A stretch of 64,000 nt of DNA from Burkholderiales bacterium (GCA_019747905.1 JAIEQG010000090.1:1-64000), one strand, 5' to 3'; positions 18,046-26,787 are shown, numbered from the stretch's first letter. Numbers and translations are program-made. Notes: generated from the letters alone by a model not told the origin.

Positions 18046-19287
18046 CTACACGGCGCGCGGCCCCAGCACCTCGATGCGCCGCACTTCGGTGAGATACATC
18101 CAGATCAACGAAACCCACACCACGCCGTACAGCAACATGAAGCAGCTCGAACGCACGCCGGTGAGGTCCACCAGCGCGCCGAACAGGATGGGCAACAGGA
18201 ATCCGCCCAGGCCGCCGGCCAGGCCGACGATGCCGGAGATGACTCCGATGTTCCCCGGGTAGTCGTTGGCGATGTACTTGAACACCGACGCCTTGCCGAA
18301 GGCCCAGGCCGTTCCCATCACGAACAGCAGCGCGGTGAAGGTCCAGACGTCGAGCCCGATGTGGAAGGCCTTCGGTCCCGATACGGTCATGACCGTGAAG
18401 TCGGTCTGCGGATACGACAGCAGGAACAGGCACACCCAGCTCACCCACAGCACCCACCAGGTGACGGTGTGGGCGCCCCAGCGGTCGGACATCCAGCCGC
18501 CCACGGCACGCAGAACCCCGCCGGGCAACGAAAAACAGGCGGCCAGCAGCGCCGCCGTGCGGATGTCGAAGCCGTACTCGCTCACGTAGTACTGCACCAT
18601 CCAGAGCGCCAGGCCGACGTAGCCGCCGAAGACGATGGAGTAGTACTGGCAGTATTTCCACACCTTCGGATCGCGCAGCGCGGTGAGCTGCTCGCGCCAG
18701 GTGACTCTGGCATCGACCTGATGCGACGGATCGGATGCCGTGAACAGCCAGAAGGCGATCGCGGTCACCAGCATGGCGATGGCGTAGACCTTCGGGACCA
18801 TCGCCCACCCGGCCGCAACCACGATGACCGGCGCCACGAACTTGGTCAGCGCCGCGCCGGAATTGCCGGCGCCGAACACGCCCATCGCGAAGCCCTGGCG
18901 CTCCCGCTTGAACCAGCGTGCCACGTATGGGGTACCGACCGAAAACGAGCCGCCTGCCAGACCGACGAACAGGCCCAGCACCAGGAAATGCCAGTAGGCC
19001 GTGGCGTACGACAACAACCAGATCGGCACCACGGTGCTGAGCATCAGCAGGAAGAACACGATGCGACCGCCGAAGCGATCGGTCCACATGCCGAGCGGCA
19101 CACGCACCAGCGACCCGGTCAGCACCGGCGTGGCGGTGAGCAGCCCGAACTGCGTCGCGTTGAGATCGAGCGCCTGGCGGATCGGAATCCCGATCACGGC
19201 GAACACCATCCAGACCGCGAAGCACACGGTGAACGCCAGCGTGCTCATCACCAGCACCGGAATGGCCTTGCCGGATCGTTCCGTCAC
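18046..19287 (-). CDS. narK1: Nitrate transporter, NarK1-type
   Basis: A 413-residue major-facilitator protein with 12 predicted helices. The Gly-rich nitrate signatures are present (FVGLAGGSFSVGTPYVARWF and ISGIVGLAGGLGGFLLPILF). This shorter form resembles the proton-coupled nitrate importer (NarK1/NasA-like), which would start nitrate uptake before the NarK2 antiport begins. The GTG at 19287 is chosen: it follows GAGGGGG by a normal gap and starts VTERSGKAIP; a TTG at 19320 is also in frame. Paired narK1-narK2 ahead of narG is common in denitrifying proteobacteria. Confidence 0.9.
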   Translation of the reverse strand: MTERSGKAIPVLVMSTLAFTVCFAVWMVFAVIGIPIRQALDLNATQFGLLTATPVLTGSLVRVPLGMWTDRFGGRIVFFLLMLSTVVPIWLLSYATAYWHFLVLGLFVGLAGGSFSVGTPYVARWFKRERQGFAMGVFGAGNSGAALTKFVAPVIVVAAGWAMVPKVYAIAMLVTAIAFWLFTASDPSHQVDARVTWREQLTALRDPKVWKYCQYYSIVFGGYVGLALWMVQYYVSEYGFDIRTAALLAACFSLPGGVLRAVGGWMSDRWGAHTVTWWVLWVSWVCLFLLSYPQTDFTVMTVSGPKAFHIGLDVWTFTALLFVMGTAWAFGKASVFKYIANDYPGNIGVISGIVGLAGGLGGFLLPILFGALVDLTGVRSSCFMLLYGVVWVSLIWMYLTEVRRIEVLGPRAV

Positions 19288-19393
19288 GGTTGCCCCCTCG
19301 TCTCCCCGTTTCCCATGCAAGGAAGACTAGGGTTGCGTGCGTGCCCCCGCCATTCACCACACGTCGGTGCCATGCGCGCCGGAAGCAGGATGG

Positions 19394-19413
19394 GAACTAG
19401 TTCTTTCGAACTA
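19394..19413. promoter_or_regulatory. Nested inverted repeat upstream of narK1 (possible operator)
   Basis: GAACTAGTTC at 19394-19403 is a perfect palindrome, and TAGTTC-TTTC-GAACTA at 19398-19413 is a second one sharing its right arm. It lies about 107-126 bases before the narK1 start, between the repeat array and the operon, where the nar promoter must be. It does not fit the NarL heptamer pair or the FNR box. It is reported for its symmetry and position only. Confidence 0.3.
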
Positions 19414-19436
19414 CTGCCCGCGGGCTGGTCACAGCT

Positions 19437-19682
19437 CAGTGGCGCCGGGCCGCCCCAAGCCACTGAAGCGCCCCCTCAGGGGGCAGCGACCGCAGGGAGC
19501 GTGGGGGTGCGTACATCTCAGTGGCGCCGGGCCGCCCCAAGCCACTGAAGCGCCCCCTCAGGGGGCAGCGACCGCAGGGAGCGTGGGGGAGCGTTCATGT
19601 CAGTGGCGCCGGGCCGCCCCAAGCCACTGAAGCGCCCCCTTAAGGGGGCAGCGACCGCAGGGAGCGTGGGGGAATGCTTATT
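19437..19682. repeat. 82-bp tandem repeat, three copies
   Basis: CAGTGGCGCCGGGCCGCCCC recurs at 19437, 19519 and 19601, giving a period of 82 bases. Each unit has a GCCCCCTCAGGGGGC-type hairpin (the third has CTTAAGG) followed by AGCGACCGCAGGGAGCGTGG. Copies differ only at a few bases near the junctions. The array fills the narK1-nnrS interval, and the nnrS stop codon (19681-19683) falls at its end. There is no coding content, and no unique spacers as in CRISPR. Confidence 0.9.
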
Positions 19683-20868
19683 ACCCTGGGCGACCGTCCG
19701 CCCGCGGCCGCACCAGCAACGGTGCATACACCCAGAGATACACGACGAAGGCCGCGCTCCAGCAAAGTCCGGCGGCCTGCAACGCGACCGGATAGCCCGA
19801 GGGCCATGCGATCGGCAACAACACGCGCAGAAAGGCCGCGACGTGCACCAGGGCATAGGCCGCGATCTCGAGCCGGCCCACTTGCAGCGGCAGACCGCTG
19901 TGGCCGCGCGCAGTGCGCGTGATCATGCCGATGATCACGCCGCCCACGCCGCCGACGGCCAGGGCGTGGTCCGCGAGCATCACCGGGATCGGCGCACCCA
20001 GCGCTGCCAGCGCATGCAGCGCGAGGCCGACCGGGATCCACGCGTACGACAGGTGCAGGATCCACAGGATCGGCACCGCGCGTGTGCTCGCCGGATCCCA
20101 GTTCCACGCACGCACGAAGTGCAGCAGCGCAGCGATTGTGCAAAGAACACCGGTCAACACTGCGGGCGCACCCGCCACGATGCACGACAAGGCGGCGATG
20201 GAGCAGCCGATGGCAGCGCGATCCAGCGCAGGACTCTTGCGGATGCGCGCGCCGGGAATCGCGTTGGCGGTGAAGCTCGGAATCACGCGCCCTCCCATGA
20301 TCGTCACGATGGTCACGATGAGATACAGGGCGAAGCGCGTCGCCGCCGACGGACTGACGGCAGCGACGCCGGTCACCGCGAGGTGGAACACGACGTTCGC
20401 TGCGGCGAGCAGGAGCAGCAGACCGACGAAGAACCGATTCCGGTTGCGCGCCCGCTGCAGCGGCAACCACAACGCGATCGCAACCGCTGGCAGAAACGCG
20501 ACGTCGACGATCCCCGCCCAGGGTTCGGACGCCGCGAGGAGCGCGCCTCGCCCGGCAATCCACAGCGCTGCGATGGCACCGAGCGCGACGCCGGACGGCG
20601 TGGGCAGCCCGGTCCAGTTGCGGGCGGCCGTGAACAGGAATCCCGTGACCACCGCCACTGCAAATCCGAACACCATCTCATGGCCGTGCCAGTGCACGCC
20701 GGCGACGGGTCCGGCGAGTACCGCGTGGCCAGCCAACTGCGCCAGCCAGAGAACCATGCCAGCGCAGGCAAGCAGTGCTGCCAGCAGATAGAACGGGCGG
20801 AATCCGAGATTGAACAGGCCGAAGCCGCTCGGCGGACGCGGCCGATCTGCGAGCCGGGTGACGCGCAT
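19681..20868 (-). CDS. nnrS: NnrS family heme-copper membrane protein
   Basis: A 395-residue protein with about 12 hydrophobic helices. NnrS signatures seen are FNLGFRPFYLLAALLA near the N-terminus, HWHGHEMVFGF (His-rich, probably metal or heme binding), and GGRVIPSFTANAI. NnrS proteins contain heme and copper and help cells withstand nitric oxide stress during denitrification. The start codon overlaps the narL stop by one base (TGATG), so it is coupled to narXL. The larger open frame reading through narL is not used. The stop lies at the edge of the tandem repeat array. Confidence 0.92.
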   Translation of the reverse strand: MRVTRLADRPRPPSGFGLFNLGFRPFYLLAALLACAGMVLWLAQLAGHAVLAGPVAGVHWHGHEMVFGFAVAVVTGFLFTAARNWTGLPTPSGVALGAIAALWIAGRGALLAASEPWAGIVDVAFLPAVAIALWLPLQRARNRNRFFVGLLLLLAAANVVFHLAVTGVAAVSPSAATRFALYLIVTIVTIMGGRVIPSFTANAIPGARIRKSPALDRAAIGCSIAALSCIVAGAPAVLTGVLCTIAALLHFVRAWNWDPASTRAVPILWILHLSYAWIPVGLALHALAALGAPIPVMLADHALAVGGVGGVIIGMITRTARGHSGLPLQVGRLEIAAYALVHVAAFLRVLLPIAWPSGYPVALQAAGLCWSAAFVVYLWVYAPLLVRPRADGRPG

Positions 20869-21521
20869 CACGACTCGACCAGACCGTGTTCCACGGAAAG
20901 CACGGCGGCTTGCACCCTGCTCTGGAGATTGAGCTTCTTGAGGATGTGCTGCATGTGGATCTTCACGGTGCTTTCCGCAAGTTCGAGCTTGCGCGCGATC
21001 TCCTTGTTGCTCGCACCCCGGGCCACCTGCCGCAGCACCTCGCGTTCGCGCGGGCTCAACTGCGCCAACGCCGTCTCGACCGGATCGGATGCCGGGGCGC
21101 GGATACCCCGCACCAGCTTGCTCGTCATCGCGGGCGACACGATCGAATCGCCTTCGTGGGTGCGACGCAGCGCGTCGACCAACGCGTCGATGTCGGTGTT
21201 CTTGAGCAGGTAGCCGGCAGCACCCGCGCGCAGACAGTCGATGAGATCCTGGGCATCCTCCGACACCGTGAGCATCAGCACCTTCGCGTCGGGGACTTCC
21301 TCGGTGAGCAGCTTCAAGGCTTCCTTGCCGGACGTGCCGGGCATGTGCAGATCCATCAGCACGATGTCGGGCGCGAGCTGCTTCGCCCGCTTCACGCCTT
21401 CGAGACCATCGGCAGCTTCCCCGACCACTTCCACGTCGGCCTGGCGCGACAACAGCGCGATGACGCCGCTGCGGAACAGGGTGTGGTCGTCGACCACAAG
21501 CACCCGGATGCGCGGCATCAT
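20868..21521 (-). CDS. narL: Nitrate/nitrite response regulator
   Basis: A 217-residue two-domain regulator. The receiver domain has Asp11-Asp12 and the phosphoacceptor Asp57 in DIVLMDLHMPG. The LuxR-type DNA-binding domain starts near residue 150 (LSPREREVLRQVARGASNKE, then TVKIHMQHILKKL). When phosphorylated by NarX it should bind TACYYMT heptamers and control narK1K2GHJI and nnrS. The start overlaps the narX stop by 4 bases (ATGA). Its position between narX and nnrS supports a nitrate-sensing role. Confidence 0.93.
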   Translation of the reverse strand: MMPRIRVLVVDDHTLFRSGVIALLSRQADVEVVGEAADGLEGVKRAKQLAPDIVLMDLHMPGTSGKEALKLLTEEVPDAKVLMLTVSEDAQDLIDCLRAGAAGYLLKNTDIDALVDALRRTHEGDSIVSPAMTSKLVRGIRAPASDPVETALAQLSPREREVLRQVARGASNKEIARKLELAESTVKIHMQHILKKLNLQSRVQAAVLSVEHGLVES

Positions 21522-23446
21522 GCAGCCGCCTCGGTCGTTGCCACCGGCAGGGACAGCACGACCCGGGTCCCACTGCCTGCGGTCGACCGCACGTCGAGGG
21601 TGGCGCCGATGCGGTGCGCCCGCTCGCGCATGATCGCGAGGCCCACGTGGCTGCCCGAGGAATCGCGACGCGACGCGTCGAACCCGCGTCCGTCGTCGCG
21701 CACCGTGAAGCGATACACCGGACCACGCTCGAGGTTGACGGTGGTGGTCGTGGCGTTCGCATGCTTGCGCGCGTTCGACAAGGCCTCCTGGATGACGTGC
21801 AGCACCTGCACCTGTGCTTCGGCTGGCGGTTCGATCCCGCTGCCGGATTCGACGAACTCGGTGCGGATGCCGGTCTGCGCCTCGAAGCGCACCAGCGACT
21901 GCTTGAGCGCGCCGGCAAGATCGGTATCCGCCACGCGCAGCCGGAAATGCGTCAGCAGTTCGCGCACGTCGTCGTAGCTTTCCTGCACGCCCTCGCGGAT
22001 CCGACCCACCTCAGCGCGCGCCTCACCGAGTCGGCCGCTGCGCAGCGAATCGTCGAGCATCTGGGTCTGCAGGTTGAGAAACGCGAGCGATTGGGCGATG
22101 GAGTCGTGCAGCTCGCGAGCGAGCAGGTTGCGCTCGTCGGAGACCGCCATCTCGCGTTCGACGGAGCGCAGGCGCAGTGCCTGCAGCGCTGCACCGATCT
22201 GCTGCCCCAGCGCCACGAACAGGCGCTGTTCCCGCGCCAAGAACAGCCGGGGCTCCGCGAAGTAGAGGTTGAACACGCCCAGGACCTGGCGTTCGTGCCG
22301 AATCGGAAACGCCGCCATGCCGCGATAGCCGGCGGCCGCGCAATGCCGGCCGGGATCGTCCGCGACGGCTTCGACGATCGGCTGGTCGTGCAGGGCGGAA
22401 CGGCCGCAGGTGCAGTCGCGCGCATGCTCGCAGGTTTCGGCGCGCACCAGTTCCGGCGACAGACCTTCGGTCGCATGGATGTGCAGGTCGCCCGAACCGG
22501 ATTCGCGCAGTCGCACCGCACCGCCCGCAGCCCCGGAAGCCGACAGGATCAGCTTGAGGGATACCCCGCACAGCGCCTGGATATCGGCCGCCTCGTTGAG
22601 CGCCGTGGTCGCGTCGAACAGGGTCGTGAGCTCGCGGTTGCGCGACTCGAGGCTGCGGGTCTTTTCGGCTATCTTCGATTCCAGCGTGGCGTAGACGCCC
22701 TGCAGATGGTCGGCCATGGTATTGAATGCGCGTCCGAGCGCACCGAATTCGTCATCGGACTCGACCGGCACTCGCGCGCTGAAATCCTCCGCGGCCAGGC
22801 GCCCGATGCCCTGCTGGAGCGCGGTCACCGGTCGCACCACCAGCAGATACATGAGATAGATCAACGCCACCGTGCCCAGCACCGCTCCAGCGACGAGGAT
22901 CAGCTGGAATGACCGCAACCACGAGGTCACCGACGCATTGTCGCGCTCGATCGCGTCGACCACGTCGTCGATCGCCGCGACGAACCCGTCCACTTTGCGC
23001 CGCAGGATCTCGGCCCGAGCCTCCGAGCCCGCCGGATCAGCGAGGATGCCGTCCACGATCGGCCGGAAATCGTGCTGCCACCGCACCGCTATGTTCGCCA
23101 CGGCCACCGCAATGGCCGCATCGGTAGGCAGGGCGATGGGGCGTGCCGGATCGCCCTGCCGCACGCCGTCGAGAGTGCTCTCGAAGTCCTGCACCACCGC
23201 GCGCAGTTCCGCAGCGATCGCCGTGTCGCGCGGTGCGCGCGCCAACTCCGAACCCAGCAGCGCCACGCGATAGCTGCGCATGCGGGCACTGCCCATGTCG
23301 TTGATGGCAGCGGCCGCTCCCTCGAGCTTCCATGACTGCAGCAAGGTCATTCCGATGGCCGCCAGGGCGACCACCAGGAAGGCGAGCGCGATGCCGATCA
23401 GCTTGGTGGCGATGCCGCCGCGCCGTGCCCGTGCAGGAAGCTCCAT
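21518..23446 (-). CDS. narX: Nitrate/nitrite sensor histidine kinase
   Basis: A 642-residue membrane kinase. The first transmembrane helix is at residues about 14-35. The periplasmic P-box is AAINDMGSARMRSYRVALL, the ligand-contact segment of NarX/NarQ. The second helix lies near 190-210, followed by HAMP, a GAF-like central region with the Cys run CEHARDCTCG, and a HisKA_3 dimerisation motif LARELHDSIAQSL with the phosphorylated His. A C-terminal ATPase domain follows (NARKHANATT, DDGRGFD). It senses nitrate/nitrite outside and phosphorylates NarL. The central cysteines match the NarX/NarQ cysteine cluster region. Confidence 0.93.
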   Translation of the reverse strand: MELPARARRGGIATKLIGIALAFLVVALAAIGMTLLQSWKLEGAAAAINDMGSARMRSYRVALLGSELARAPRDTAIAAELRAVVQDFESTLDGVRQGDPARPIALPTDAAIAVAVANIAVRWQHDFRPIVDGILADPAGSEARAEILRRKVDGFVAAIDDVVDAIERDNASVTSWLRSFQLILVAGAVLGTVALIYLMYLLVVRPVTALQQGIGRLAAEDFSARVPVESDDEFGALGRAFNTMADHLQGVYATLESKIAEKTRSLESRNRELTTLFDATTALNEAADIQALCGVSLKLILSASGAAGGAVRLRESGSGDLHIHATEGLSPELVRAETCEHARDCTCGRSALHDQPIVEAVADDPGRHCAAAGYRGMAAFPIRHERQVLGVFNLYFAEPRLFLAREQRLFVALGQQIGAALQALRLRSVEREMAVSDERNLLARELHDSIAQSLAFLNLQTQMLDDSLRSGRLGEARAEVGRIREGVQESYDDVRELLTHFRLRVADTDLAGALKQSLVRFEAQTGIRTEFVESGSGIEPPAEAQVQVLHVIQEALSNARKHANATTTTVNLERGPVYRFTVRDDGRGFDASRRDSSGSHVGLAIMRERAHRIGATLDVRSTAGSGTRVVLSLPVATTEAAA

Positions 23447-23479
23447 GGTCGCAATCTACCGGTCCGCCGGGGACCGTCC

Positions 23480-23493
23480 TTGACCTGCATCAA
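23480..23493. promoter_or_regulatory. FNR/ANR-type box upstream of narX
   Basis: TTGAC-CTGC-ATCAA matches the FNR consensus TTGAT-N4-ATCAA at 9 of 10 defined positions. Its centre is about 40 bases upstream of the narX start codon (minus) and about 102 bases upstream of the cupin start (plus). Either gene could be controlled. Oxygen-limited activation of narXL is the more natural reading, though a site this close to narX would require a very short leader. Confidence 0.6.
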
Positions 23494-23588
23494 TGGACGC
23501 CGAGGCTGCTCGGGGGCGGCGCCGCCTGATGGGATCCCGCATTCGGTGCTACCCTTGTCTGCCCCCGCCACGTGCCCAGGAGCCGGCC

Positions 23589-23948
23589 ATGAAACACATC
23601 AACTGGAACGACATTCCGTACGAGGAATTGAACCCGAGCTTCAAGCGCAAGCTCGCCTGGGACGGCAAGGTCATGATCGGCCTGACCGAAGTGGAAAAGG
23701 GCTACGTCGTGCCGCCGCACTCGCACCCGAACGAGCAGGTGACCTGGGTCTTCAGCGGCAAGTGGCGCTTCCATCTGGAAGGCAAGAGCGTGGACGTCGG
23801 TCCCGGCGAGATGATCTTCATCCCGGCCAACGTCGTGCACACTGCGGACGCCGTAGAGAAGGTCGTTGCCTACGACATCTTCACGCCGCCGCGTGAGGAC
23901 TGGCTGTCCGGTACCGACAGCTACTTGCGCGCAACCGCGATCGCCTGA
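23589..23948 (+). CDS. Cupin-domain protein
   Basis: A 119-residue single cupin. Motif 1 is PPHSHPNEQVTWVFSG (His, His, Glu metal ligands) and motif 2 GEMIFIPANVVHTADA contains the final His. It begins MKHINWNDIPYEEL and has no signal peptide, so it is probably cytoplasmic. The motif-intact metal site suggests a small metal-dependent binding protein or enzyme; pectin-degradation KdgF-like cupins look similar. It is divergent from narXL and shares the FNR-type box region. Confidence 0.82.
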   Translation: MKHINWNDIPYEELNPSFKRKLAWDGKVMIGLTEVEKGYVVPPHSHPNEQVTWVFSGKWRFHLEGKSVDVGPGEMIFIPANVVHTADAVEKVVAYDIFTPPREDWLSGTDSYLRATAIA

Positions 23949-24119
23949 CGGCTGCGCGCCCCGCGGGCACGCTGGGCGCCTTTAGCGAATTCTTAGGGTT
24001 TCGATAGCGGCGATTTAGCGGCCGCCGGTTTTCCTGTTCCCTAGAGTGGGGGCATGGGATCGATCCACGCTGCAAGGCGTCGATCCCGTGCCAACGCCCC
24101 CACACGGAGACAGGAAACC

Positions 24120-24830
24120 ATGGAACACGCCGTCACCAGACGTGCAGCCGGCAAGGCTGCCCCGACCGCACCTCGCCACGACATCTACGCGTTCGTCCAC
24201 AAAGGGCTGCGCGCCTGGATGGGTGAAGTGCTGGCCCGCGTCGGACGCACCGACCCCGACGACGTCGCCGAGATCGCCACCACGCTCGACGCACTGAGTG
24301 CGCTGCTCGCGTTCTGTCGCAGCCATCTCGCCCACGAGAACGACTTCATTCACCGGGCCATGGAGTCGCGGCGGCCGGGTTCGGCCGACCTGACGGCGGC
24401 CGACCATGTGGCCCACGAGAACGCGATCCGTGAGCTCGAAGGCATCATGACGTCGGTGCAGTTCGCGGCACCCGGCGACAGCGCCGACGGCCTGCAGCGT
24501 CTGTACCGGCAACTCGCGCTGTTCGTGGCCGAGAATCTCGAACACATGGCCATGGAGGAATCCCACAACAACCTCGCGCTGTGGGAAACCCACACCGACG
24601 CCGAGATCCGGGAGATCGAGCATGCCCTGGTCGCCGCGATTCCACCCGATGCCATGATGGCGGCACTGCGCTGGATGCTGCCGTGGATGAACGCCAGCGA
24701 ACGCGCCACCATGCTGGGGGGCATGCGTCAGGGCATGCCCGCAGAGGCCTTCCGTGGCGTCCTCGCCATGATCCGCCAGCATCTGTCGGCGGACGAGTGG
24801 CGCAAGCTGACCGAGGCTCTGCGTGTCTGA
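24120..24830 (+). CDS. Hemerythrin-like (HHE) protein
   Basis: A 236-residue protein. The first about 150 residues form a four-helix hemerythrin-like bundle with suitable metal ligands: HKGLR, HLAHENDFIH, HVAHENAIRELE and EHMAMEESHNN. Such domains hold a di-iron centre and bind oxygen or nitric oxide. The C-terminal region (about 150-236) is all-helical and has no recognised match. ATG 24120 follows an AGGAAA site; an ORF start at 24054 is in frame but weaker. Proximity to nar and nnrS genes makes an NO- or O2-handling role plausible, though this is inferred. Confidence 0.75.
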   Translation: MEHAVTRRAAGKAAPTAPRHDIYAFVHKGLRAWMGEVLARVGRTDPDDVAEIATTLDALSALLAFCRSHLAHENDFIHRAMESRRPGSADLTAADHVAHENAIRELEGIMTSVQFAAPGDSADGLQRLYRQLALFVAENLEHMAMEESHNNLALWETHTDAEIREIEHALVAAIPPDAMMAALRWMLPWMNASERATMLGGMRQGMPAEAFRGVLAMIRQHLSADEWRKLTEALRV

Positions 24831-24917
24831 GGTGGTGCTCTCCATGCCGTGCGGCCTCTCCCCTACGGGCGCCGCCCTCCTGGGGCGGCCCGGTGAGGGC
24901 AAGGACACCGGGGGCGC

Positions 24918-26270
24918 CTAGCGGACGTTGCCGGCGATCTCCACGGGCTTCACCGCGCCGGCCACGCGCAGACGGAACCGCCCGCGGCCGGTCTTCTCGA
25001 TGCCGAGATCGCTGCTGCGTTCGGCCAGGCGGCGCGTCAACAGGATCAGGCGCGCCTCCAGATTGTCCGCGATGTCCGGCAGACGGATGCTGGGGTCTAG
25101 CCGCAGTTCGCGGTTGCTGAATTCCGTGCGGCCTTCGCGCTCGTAGTCGCGCACCAGCTTCCAGAAGATGGCGCCGGCCACGCCCTTGATGAGGTAGTTC
25201 TCGCCGATGAAGATGCTGTGGTCCGCCGGGTAGTAGCGGATCGGAATGGCCGGTCCGCCGGCCGGCGCGCGTCTCGGCAGCGGTGCCGCCCGCTCCTCGT
25301 GCACGTCGGGGCTCGACTGGAGGATGTGGATCGCCATGGAGAGCTGCGCCGCCAGTGCGGCCAGCAGGTCTTCATCGTCGTAGCCGAACCGCATCTCCTC
25401 CGGGCTCTCCGCGAACAGCACCCCGAGCAATCGGCTGCCCAGGGTGAGGGGCACCGCCAGCTGGCTGCCGGGTGCGGCGAGCCCCGGAAACGGAATCTCC
25501 GTCTCGAGGCGGTCGGCAAAGCCGGCCTGCGCAGCACTCTCGCGGATGGCACGGCCGTACACGTAGTCGGACGTCGTGTGCGTGAGCCGGATGGGCGTGC
25601 GTTCGCGCGCGCACACGCCGACGATGCCATCGCCCATGGCGATCTCGGAGCCGACCCCCGACACTTCGTAGCCGCGGCTCGCCACCGTGTAGAGCCGCTT
25701 GCCCGGCTCGTCGAACATCAGCAGCATCGAGTGATGCACGTCGCAGTGACGCTCCAGCGACGTCAGCGTCTGATCGATGAGCTGGTCGAGGTCGGCGGCG
25801 TTCGCCAGCCCCTGCGTGCACGCGCGCAGCGCAGAGAGCATGTTGATGGCGGACGGCGGCGGCGGCAACGTCCGCCCCGGCACCCGTTCGAGCGACAGCA
25901 CCCGATAGACGTCGGCCCCGCGGAGCACGAACACGCCGCTCATCCCGGAGTGGGATGCGATACCGGCCAGCTTCGCCTTCATGCGCTCGAACAGCGGCCC
26001 CTCGGTTTCCGTCCGCAGGTAGCGCAGGGCAATGCGGAATTTCGCCGCCGTGTGGGGCTGCAGCAGCATGACGGTCACGAACGGATTCGCCAGCACGTTC
26101 TCGCGCGTCTTGCTGAAGAACTGGAACGTGAGCGCCAGGTGCTCGCTGTCCATGTAGTGCACTTCGGAGACGTAGCTCACGTTGGGCACGCCGTCGGCCG
26201 AACAGGTGGCGATGAGGCCCGGGATGGCGCCATCAAAACAGTCGCGGATCGAGTCGATGGTGAGCGTCAT
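24918..26270 (-). CDS. PNPOx-GAF-winged-helix-like fusion protein
   Basis: A 450-residue protein in three parts. Residues about 1-130 resemble a pyridoxamine-phosphate-oxidase-like flavin-binding split barrel (GLIATCSADGVPNVSYVSEV, then ENPFVTVMLLQ-like strands). Residues about 145-320 form a GAF domain (ACTQGLANAADLDQLIDQTL to AQLSMAIHIL). Residues about 340-450 contain IFWKLVRDYEREGRTEFSNR, RLPDIADNLEARLILLTRRL and RGRFRLRV, a pattern like an OmpR-type winged helix. It overlaps the second PNPOx gene by 4 bases. Binding a flavin or heme and controlling transcription is an inference from the architecture. It is unlike simple PNPOx enzymes. Confidence 0.7.
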   Translation of the reverse strand: MTLTIDSIRDCFDGAIPGLIATCSADGVPNVSYVSEVHYMDSEHLALTFQFFSKTRENVLANPFVTVMLLQPHTAAKFRIALRYLRTETEGPLFERMKAKLAGIASHSGMSGVFVLRGADVYRVLSLERVPGRTLPPPPSAINMLSALRACTQGLANAADLDQLIDQTLTSLERHCDVHHSMLLMFDEPGKRLYTVASRGYEVSGVGSEIAMGDGIVGVCARERTPIRLTHTTSDYVYGRAIRESAAQAGFADRLETEIPFPGLAAPGSQLAVPLTLGSRLLGVLFAESPEEMRFGYDDEDLLAALAAQLSMAIHILQSSPDVHEERAAPLPRRAPAGGPAIPIRYYPADHSIFIGENYLIKGVAGAIFWKLVRDYEREGRTEFSNRELRLDPSIRLPDIADNLEARLILLTRRLAERSSDLGIEKTGRGRFRLRVAGAVKPVEIAGNVR

Positions 26271-26776
26271 GGCGTCCCCGTCGATGCCAGCGGTGCGCCG
26301 GCCGCGGGACCCGGTGTCTGGTTGAAGGCCGCGTACGGCGTGAACGCGACGCCGACGATGTTCTCGTCGTCATGGCTCAGCATCGTTCGGACGTAGGAAT
26401 CCATCCAGCCGTAGTGCGCGAGATCCGCCGCCAGGGCGACGATGAAGTTCTCGAACAGCGCGGGGTCGTCCGGTTCGCGCGCCACCACCCGCGCATCGGC
26501 CCCCTTCAACTGGATGGTGTGGTGCGTGCTGGGCTGGCTGAACACCACGGCGATGGCGCCGTTGATGCGCAGGTTGTCGAGCAACCGCGCCGCGTCGGGC
26601 ACGGCGACGAATATCGTGACTGTGCAGCGGTCAGCGGATACGCGGCACCCGAGCGCGCGCGTGAGCGTGGGAATGTTGTGCGCGTCCCGCGCTGCCACGT
26701 TGATCGACACGCCGCTCGTCATGAACGCGACATGACCAGCATCGAGAACCGGTGCAGGCTGCGATGACTGGCTCAT
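26267..26776 (-). CDS. PNPOx-like flavin-binding protein
   Basis: A 169-residue protein of the split-barrel PNPOx-like group. The CRVSADRCTVTIFVAVPDAA and INGAIAVVFSQPSTHHTIQLKG segments form the core barrel strands seen in FMN- or F420-binding relatives. It overlaps the start of the PNPOx-GAF fusion gene (ATGA) and follows the nitronate monooxygenase gene by 11 bases, so all three should be co-transcribed. It lacks a recognisable catalytic signature, so substrate and cofactor are unassigned. It and the fusion partner's first domain may be paralogues. Confidence 0.7.
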   Translation of the reverse strand: MSQSSQPAPVLDAGHVAFMTSGVSINVAARDAHNIPTLTRALGCRVSADRCTVTIFVAVPDAARLLDNLRINGAIAVVFSQPSTHHTIQLKGADARVVAREPDDPALFENFIVALAADLAHYGWMDSYVRTMLSHDDENIVGVAFTPYAAFNQTPGPAAGAPLASTGTP

Positions 26777-26787
26777 GGTCTGTGCCC

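Noticed and set aside
19437-19682. CRISPR-like array
   Set aside because: The unit is 82 bp with no variable spacers and no cas genes, so it is a plain tandem repeat.
24841-24917. Another repeat copy after the hemerythrin-like gene
   Set aside because: It shares only a GGGCGGCCC-type GC-rich core with the 82-bp unit on the opposite strand, too little to call.
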